Below, piece by piece: positions 59,279-64,000 of a DNA stretch of 64,000 nt. Below the pieces are notes generated by a model, which saw only the letters and a program-made list of their open reading frames with translations, was not told where the DNA came from and made no database searches. Origin of the DNA: Corynebacterium tuberculostearicum (GTDB taxonomy: Bacteria; Actinomycetota; Actinomycetes; Mycobacteriales; Mycobacteriaceae); contig NZ_CP073096.1 in the NCBI RefSeq assembly GCF_030503735.1, forward strand, positions 1,550,001 through 1,614,000. The letters run 5' to 3'. Numbering within the stretch: position 1 is the stretch's first letter; the number at the start of each line of letters is the position of its first letter. Position numbers and translations under genes: made by a program.

Positions 59279-60529
59279 GAAGTCTATCAGGGGTAATGAG
59301 AACTGAACCCCAGCTTATCCTCCGGCCAGAGGAACACCAGAGAAGTCTATCAGGGGTAATGAGAACTGAACCCCAGCTAGGCCGGGACATTAACAACGGA
59401 AACAAGAAGTCTATCAGGGGTAATGAGAACTGAACCCCAGCTGCTGTGGCTATGCGGCGTCGGTGGACAGAAGTCTATCAGGGGTAATGAGAACTGAACC
59501 CCAGCAACTCGGGGTACAAGTCTGTGCCCGCGTGAAGTCTATCAGGGGTAATGAGAACTGAACCCCAGCCAATTGGCTTACGGCGGTCGCCCGCGGTGAA
59601 GTCTATCAGGGGTAATGAGAACTGAACCCCAGCTTTTCCAGCCACGCCTGAACAACACCAGGAAGTCTATCAGGGGTAATGAGAACTGAACCCCAGCCAT
59701 AAGCTGCAACCCAAAAGGCCCCAAGAAGTCTATCAGGGGTAATGAGAACTGAACCCCAGCGGCAGTGATAACTCCACAGGCGATAAGTGAAGTCTATCAG
59801 GGGTAATGAGAACTGAACCCCAGCTGTTGTTGATGCAACTAGCTCTTTGATGAGAAGTCTATCAGGGGTAATGAGAACTGAACCCCAGCGCACTTTTGCC
59901 GCCCCGGCGACGATTCCGAAGTCTATCAGGGGTAATGAGAACTGAACCCCAGCGGTTGAGTTTGAGGATGTGTCGGAACATGAAGTCTATCAGGGGTAAT
60001 GAGAACTGAACCCCAGCCAGCGCGTTCGGCCGGCGAATTGGCGTCGAAGTCTATCAGGGGTAATGAGAACTGAACCCCAGCAGTAGTAACGGGAACATAC
60101 CGGCCGGTTGAAGTCTATCAGGGGTAATGAGAACTGAACCCCAGCGTTAACGCCGGTAAGAACATCATTAGTGGAAGTCTATCAGGGGTAATGAGAACTG
60201 AACCCCAGCTGCGGGTGAGCTCGTCGGTGTTGTAGGTGAAGTCTATCAGGGGTAATGAGAACTGAACCCCAGCAATCCCACCAACGGCAGGTGCCAAGCA
60301 AGAAGTCTATCAGGGGTAATGAGAACTGAACCCCAGCCGGGATAATGCTGTTGTTCAGGTGGCGAGAAGTCTATCAGGGGTAATGAGAACTGAACCCCAG
60401 CTCGTTGGAAGATGATCCAATTCGCGCGGGAAGTCTATCAGGGGTAATGAGAACTGAACCCCAGCTCTTTTCGTCGTTTTAGGGGGCTACCTCGAAGTCT
60501 AGCAGGGGGAATGAGAACTGAACCTTAGC
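59279..60529 (-). CRISPR. Type II-C CRISPR array, 20 repeats and 19 spacers
   Basis: 36-base repeats at a period of 63-65. On the plus strand each begins GAAGTCTATCAGGGG and ends AACTGAACCCCAGC. Repeats 1-19 read identical by eye. The last (60494-60529) has four changes. The 19 spacers are 27-29 nt, mostly 28. Complementarity to the tracrRNA fixes the functional strand as minus, so crRNAs run towards cas2. On that strand the end of each repeat is TGATAGACT, an extended -10-like box. Spacer targets were not searched. The cas genes end 50 bases before the array. Confidence 0.98.
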
Positions 60530-60539
60530 CCGGAAACCA

Positions 60540-60568
60540 TTGACCCCTCCCCCACTCTGCGCTATTTT
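60540..60568 (+). promoter_or_regulatory. Promoter of the DIP1984-family gene
   Basis: TTGACC (60540-60545), a 17-base spacer, then TATTTT (60563-60568). Near-consensus -35 and fair -10, about 30 bases before the start codon, and only 11 bases past the last CRISPR repeat. Confidence 0.6.
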
Positions 60569-60596
60569 GAGAGCCTATACCGATAAAGGAGGAATT

Positions 60597-61058
60597 ATGC
60601 TGCTAGCTGAGGCATTGGCGGAGCGCGCCCAGGCGCAGGAGCGTCTCAATAGCCTGCATGAGCGGCTGCTCACCGTGGTTCGCGTGCAGGAGGGTGATAC
60701 CCCGGAGGAGGATCCGCAGGAGCTGCTGCGCGAGCTCGATGGCGTGGCCGGGCGCATCGATGAGCTGGTCCAGGCCATCAATGCGACGAATATTGCCACC
60801 GCCTTTGATGAGAAGAGGAACTTGATGGAGGCCCTCGCGCTTCGCGACGGCCTCTTGCGCAAGCGCCGCATCTACCACGACCTAGCGCAGCGGGCGGGCA
60901 CGCGTTCGGATCGTTATTCCCGCAACGAGATTAAGTTTGTCTCCACCATCCCGGTGGCGGATATGCGCAAGCGTGTCGACGATCTATCTAAGCAGTACCG
61001 CGAGCTGGATACCCGCATTCAGCAGCTGAACTGGAATACCGAACTGAAAAACGGATAG
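60597..61058 (+). CDS. DIP1984 family protein
   Basis: 153 aa from ATG 60597 behind an excellent AAAGGAGG ribosome binding site. The frame upstream has none. Almost entirely helical and charged: LLAEALAERAQAQERLNSLHERLL, then GRIDELVQAINATNIATAFDE and DLSKQYRELDTRIQQLNWNTEL, suggesting a coiled coil or helical bundle. The family is named after a C. diphtheriae protein and has been labelled septicolysin-like in databases. Actual activity is unknown. Confidence 0.85.
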   Translation: MLLAEALAERAQAQERLNSLHERLLTVVRVQEGDTPEEDPQELLRELDGVAGRIDELVQAINATNIATAFDEKRNLMEALALRDGLLRKRRIYHDLAQRAGTRSDRYSRNEIKFVSTIPVADMRKRVDDLSKQYRELDTRIQQLNWNTELKNG

Positions 61059-61351
61059 TCATATCGCGCGCGGCATAAAGCGCGCGATGGTAGCCCACAC
61101 ACCTGCAGCGAGCAGGCCCCCACCCTGGAGGGGAAAATCCTGGGACACAGGCCCCCTTTAGCGCTTTAAGGGGCGGGGAGTTCGAGTCTCCCCATGGCAT
61201 GGAGTACCGCGCTGGTATGGCGTACACGGGTATTTTGCGGGGTAATAACCTCGCAGTATCGCGCATTGATTATTACCAGCCTGCTGGGCAGTGTGTGTGG
61301 GTGAGGGTTGGGAATGGGGACTATTCTTCTTTTGCCACTAAGCTGGCCTTT
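61059..61351. other. Region before menB with a tRNA T-arm-like hairpin
   Basis: Gene-free stretch of 293 bases. It holds a hairpin CCCCTT ... AAGGGG (near 61152-61172) followed by GGGGAG-TTCGAGT-CTCCCC (61175-61193), which looks exactly like a tRNA T-arm. No matching acceptor, D-arm or anticodon arm could be built, so it is not called a tRNA. It must also contain the menB promoter, not identified. Confidence 0.4.
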
Positions 61352-62320
61352 ATGAGCGAGCAGAGAAAATATAGCACCGATAATCCGTTCCAGCCGGAGT
61401 TGTGGCATTCCGTAGAAGGTTTTGAGGACCTTACGGATATCACCTATCACCGGCTCAACGGCGAGGGCCGCAAGAACGGCATCGTGCGCATCGCCTTCGA
61501 CCGCCCGGAGGTACGAAATGCGTTTCGCCCGCATACCGTAGATGAGCTCTACCGCACCTTGGATCACGCCCGCCGCACGCCGGATGTGGGCACGATCTTG
61601 CTCACCGGCAATGGCCCGTCCGAAAAGGATGGCGGCTGGGCGTTTTGTTCCGGCGGCGACCAGCGCATTCGCGGCCGCTCCGGATACCGCTACGCCACTG
61701 AGCACGCCCATGATGACGCCACCGCGGATGAATCCACGGTCGACACCGCCCGCGAGAAGGTGGAGGGCGGTCGCTTGCATATCCTCGAGGTCCAGCGCCT
61801 TATCCGCACCATGCCCAAGGTAGTTATCGCCGTGGTCAATGGTTGGGCCGCCGGCGGCGGACACTCGCTGCACGTGGTCTGCGATATGACGGTCGCCTCC
61901 CGCCAAGAGGCGCGCTTCAAGCAGACGGACGCGGACGTGGGATCTTTTGATGCGGGCTATGGCTCGGCGTATCTGGCCAAGATGGTGGGCCAGAAATTCG
62001 CCCGCGAGATCTTCTTCTTGGGCCGCACCTACGATGCCCAACGCATGTACGAGATGGGCGCGGTCAATGAGGTCGCGGACCACGGCGAGCTCGAAGATGC
62101 CGCGATCCGCATGGGTCAAGAGATCAACATGAAGTCCCCCACTGCCCAGCGCATGCTGAAGTTCGCCTTCAACCTCACCGATGATGGGCTTATGGGCCAG
62201 CAGGTCTTCGCCGGCGAGGCCACCCGCTTGGCGTATATGACCGACGAGGCCGTCGAGGGCAAGGAGTCCTTCCTAGAAAAGCGCGAGCCCAACTGGGATA
62301 GCTTCCCGTACTACTACTAA
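61352..62320 (+). CDS. menB: 1,4-Dihydroxy-2-naphthoyl-CoA synthase
   Basis: 322 aa from ATG 61352 (MSEQRKYSTDNPFQ). Crotonase fold: VRIAFDRPEVRNAFRPHTVDEL, GWAFCSGGDQRIRGRSGYRYA (oxyanion hole and MenB signature), VVIAVVNGWAAGGGHSLHVVCD, and the catalytic TDADVGSFDAGYGSAYLAK with the active Asp/Tyr. The end WDSFPYYY is the MenB C-terminal hallmark. Ring-closes o-succinylbenzoyl-CoA. The stop overlaps a 41-residue frame. Confidence 0.96.
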   Translation: MSEQRKYSTDNPFQPELWHSVEGFEDLTDITYHRLNGEGRKNGIVRIAFDRPEVRNAFRPHTVDELYRTLDHARRTPDVGTILLTGNGPSEKDGGWAFCSGGDQRIRGRSGYRYATEHAHDDATADESTVDTAREKVEGGRLHILEVQRLIRTMPKVVIAVVNGWAAGGGHSLHVVCDMTVASRQEARFKQTDADVGSFDAGYGSAYLAKMVGQKFAREIFFLGRTYDAQRMYEMGAVNEVADHGELEDAAIRMGQEINMKSPTAQRMLKFAFNLTDDGLMGQQVFAGEATRLAYMTDEAVEGKESFLEKREPNWDSFPYYY

Positions 62321-62445
62321 TGCTTATCGCTTTTTGTATCGGCATTGCCGTCGTTGCCACGGGTGCGCTCGTGGCCGGGCGCATTGTGTTGCTGCGCGGC
62401 ATACGCAAGGCGGAAAAAGACGAAACCCGCCCCTTCGACGGTTAA
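62320..62445 (+). CDS. 41-residue single-pass membrane microprotein between menB and menE
   Basis: ATG 62320 overlaps the menB stop (TAATG). The frame encodes MLIAFCIGIAVVATGALVAG, a hydrophobic helix, then RIVLLRGIRKAEKDETRPFDG, a basic then acidic tail, ending TAA 62445, ten bases before menE. Close packing between two men genes and the clean membrane-helix-plus-tail layout support a real gene. Function unknown. Confidence 0.6.
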   Translation: MLIAFCIGIAVVATGALVAGRIVLLRGIRKAEKDETRPFDG

Positions 62446-62455
62446 AATCGCCTCC

Positions 62456-63592
62456 GTGACTATCCTCTCCCCGCTTCCGGTTGATCCGCACGCCCCGGCC
62501 GCTATCCTCCCGGATTTGGAGGCCGCCATTGCTGGCCAAGGCTGCTTTTTGCCGCTCCCGCTTGCCGACGCCACCCGCGCCACCCTCCTGCGCAATACCC
62601 AACGCGCCGGCGAGCCCATCGATCCCAGCATCGCCCTGGTGATGTCCACCTCTGGCTCCACCGGCACGCCGAAAGGCGCGCAGCTTACCCCGGCAAACCT
62701 CGTAGCTAGCGCGGATGCCACCCACCAGGTGCTCGGCGGCACCGGCCAGTGGCTGCTGGCCATGCCGGCCCACCACATCGCCGGCATCCAGGTATTGGTG
62801 CGCTCGCTGGTGGCGGGCGTCGATCCGCTATGCATGGATCTCAGCGAGGGCTTCGATATCCCTACCTTTGCCCGCGCGGCCGCAGAGCTCGACCGCACCG
62901 GGGACCGCACCTATACCGCGCTGACCCCGCTGCAACTGGCCAAGGCCATGGATTCGGTCGAAGGCATTGACGCCCTGCGCACTTTCGATGCCATCCTGGT
63001 CGGCGGCGCGGCCATCAACCCGCGCCTGCGCACAGCGGCCGAGGAGCTGGGCATTGCAGTAGTGGCGACGTATGGATCCTCCGAAACCGCCGGTGGCTGC
63101 GTCTACGATGGTAGGCCGATTCCCGGAGCCCAGGTGCGCGTCCAGGACGGCCGCATCCTCTTAGGCGGGCCCACCATCGCCCAGGGATACCGCAATGCGC
63201 CCGAGCACGAGGCATTCCGCCAACCGGGTTGGTTTGCCACGTCCGACGGCGGCTTTATCGACGCCGGCACCCTCACCGTCACCGGCCGGCTGGATAACGT
63301 CATCGACTCCGGCGGTCTCAAGCTTCACCCCGAGGCGCTAGAAACCGAAATCCTCAAGGTCAAGGGCGTGGACCATGCCTGCGTGGTCGGCGTCCCACAC
63401 CCACGCCTCGGCCAGGCGATTATGGCGGCGTATACCGGCTGGGCCGATATCGGCGATATCCTCGAAGCCCTCGAAGACGCCGAGCTTCCCCGCTGGCAGA
63501 TTCCCAAAGACATCAAGCGCCTCGCGGAATTTCCCACGGCCGGGCCAGGCAAAATAGACCGCCGGGCGGTGGCGCGCATCTTCGGCGCTTAG
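62456..63592 (+). CDS. menE: o-Succinylbenzoate-CoA ligase
   Basis: 378 aa from GTG 62456 (VTILSPLPVDPHAP). Adenylate-forming enzyme: ALVMSTSGSTGTPKGAQLT (P-loop), AILVGGAAINPRL, VATYGSSETAGGCVYDG, TVTGRLDNVIDSGGLKLHPEALE and the catalytic lysine segment AGPGKIDRRAVARI. Shorter than typical MenE, with a reduced N-terminal part, as in other corynebacteria. Activates o-succinylbenzoate with CoA for MenB. Overlaps the convergent regulator by four bases. Confidence 0.92.
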   Translation: MTILSPLPVDPHAPAAILPDLEAAIAGQGCFLPLPLADATRATLLRNTQRAGEPIDPSIALVMSTSGSTGTPKGAQLTPANLVASADATHQVLGGTGQWLLAMPAHHIAGIQVLVRSLVAGVDPLCMDLSEGFDIPTFARAAAELDRTGDRTYTALTPLQLAKAMDSVEGIDALRTFDAILVGGAAINPRLRTAAEELGIAVVATYGSSETAGGCVYDGRPIPGAQVRVQDGRILLGGPTIAQGYRNAPEHEAFRQPGWFATSDGGFIDAGTLTVTGRLDNVIDSGGLKLHPEALETEILKVKGVDHACVVGVPHPRLGQAIMAAYTGWADIGDILEALEDAELPRWQIPKDIKRLAEFPTAGPGKIDRRAVARIFGA

Positions 63593-64000
63593 CCACCTTC
63601 CACGTCGCGCACCGCGATATCGCGCGCCGCGGATTCACCGAGGGAAAAACTGGCTCCATTATCCACGCTGACCTCTAGGAGGCCGGCTACCGGCGGGGCA
63701 ACGACGGTCAGCCGCACGCCCGGCCGAACCCCGTGTTTGTCCAAGTAGCGCAGGAATTCGCCATCGGCGTCATTGACCTGTTCCATAGTGACGGGAGAGT
63801 TGGGTGGGACGTCGGCAAGCGTAATGCGCGAGAGCGGCTCAGCCGTGCCATCGGCCGCCGGAATGGGATCGCCGTGGGGATCGCGCGCAGGGGCGCCGAG
63901 GAAAGCATCGATGCGCTCGACAAACCTATCGGAGGTCGCATGCTCTAGCATTTCGGCTTCCTCATGCACCTCGTCCCAGGTATAGCCCAAGATGCGTACC
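63589..64000 (-). CDS. DtxR/MntR-family metal-dependent regulator (C-terminal part, gene continues past window)
   Basis: The frame is open to the right edge, so the helix-turn-helix is outside. Visible: LGYTWDEVHEEAEMLEHATSDRFVERID (metal-binding dimerisation helix with E-E-A-E-x-L-E-H), HGDPIPAADG and a C-terminal SH3-like domain (DKHGVRPGVRLTVV, LGESAARDIAVRD). This matches metal-dependent repressors of the DtxR/IdeR/MntR family. Iron or manganese specificity cannot be read here. Convergent with menE, four-base overlap. Confidence 0.88.
   Translation of the reverse strand, partial: VRILGYTWDEVHEEAEMLEHATSDRFVERIDAFLGAPARDPHGDPIPAADGTAEPLSRITLADVPPNSPVTMEQVNDADGEFLRYLDKHGVRPGVRLTVVAPPVAGLLEVSVDNGASFSLGESAARDIAVRDVEGG

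Noticed and set aside
59606-59893. Open frame on the minus strand encoding a repetitive WGSVLITPDRLL protein
   Set aside because: It is a translation of CRISPR repeats and spacers with no ribosome binding site, so an artefact of the array.
61090-61200. Possible selenocysteine or class II tRNA around the T-arm hairpin
   Set aside because: No acceptor 5' strand complementary to ATGGCAT and no valid anticodon or D-arm could be found, so it is reported only as a hairpin.

Overview
The window looks like a chromosomal segment of a Corynebacterium species. The evidence is the S10/str/rif ribosomal clusters with high-GC actinobacterial proteins, a GC-rich background, a DtxR-type iron box, a DIP1984-family gene, DUF3068 and DUF6286 proteins, an MgtA-like mannosyltransferase and an IS1249-like element. 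I cannot fix the species from the sequence alone.

Layout. (1) 1-2.7 kb: a divergent iron-siderophore unit (binding lipoprotein plus permease on the minus strand, siderophore-interacting flavoprotein on the plus strand) sharing one DtxR-like box. (2) 2.7-7.9 kb: an S10 ribosomal operon rpsJ-rplC-rplD-rplW-rplB-rpsS-rplV-rpsC-rplP-rpmC-rpsQ on the minus strand, followed upstream by about 0.7 kb without a gene. (3) 8.6-11.7 kb: a plus-strand six-gene Asp23/Gls24-type envelope operon. (4) 11.7-17.7 kb: a hypothetical gene, tuf, fusA, rpsG and rpsL. (5) 17.7-21.2 kb: a small P-loop kinase and a TPP-riboswitch-controlled ECF transporter of the YkoE/D/C type. (6) 21.3-29.1 kb: rpoC and rpoB. (7) 29.3-32.3 kb: a DUF3068 membrane protein, a collapsed higBA toxin-antitoxin remnant, rplL and rplJ. 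(8) 32.3-37.4 kb, plus strand: a photolyase and a tightly overlapping three-gene cassette (SbnA-like PLP enzyme, FAD/NAD(P)-binding protein, Y4yA-like PLP decarboxylase) of unknown product. (9) 37.4-40.9 kb: rplA, rplK, nusG, secE and tRNAs Trp, Met and Thr. (10) 40.9-43.5 kb: a decayed AMP-ligase-like remnant, a small membrane protein, an intact IS1249-like insertion with 8-bp target duplication, and tRNA-Tyr. (11) 43.5-64 kb: the menaquinone/envelope region (polyprenyl diphosphate synthase, menJ-like reductase, menG, mgtA-like, menD, UvrA-like, menC, then menB, a microprotein, menE and a DtxR-family regulator).

A complete type II-C CRISPR-Cas locus sits between menC and menB: tracrRNA, cas9 (1099 aa), cas1, cas2 and an array of 20 repeats and 19 spacers of 27-29 nt. 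Pairing with the tracrRNA anti-repeat shows that functional crRNAs are read from the minus strand, towards cas2. Each repeat carries an extended -10-like TGATAGACT on that strand. The degenerate last repeat keeps the motif while its tracr-pairing end has decayed, which points to repeat-embedded promoters as described for Neisseria II-C systems.

The best candidates for something undescribed are the SbnA-like/FAD/Y4yA cassette, the repeat-promoter architecture of the CRISPR array, and the Asp23-paralogue operon, which contains a protein with a long proline-rich repetitive tail.
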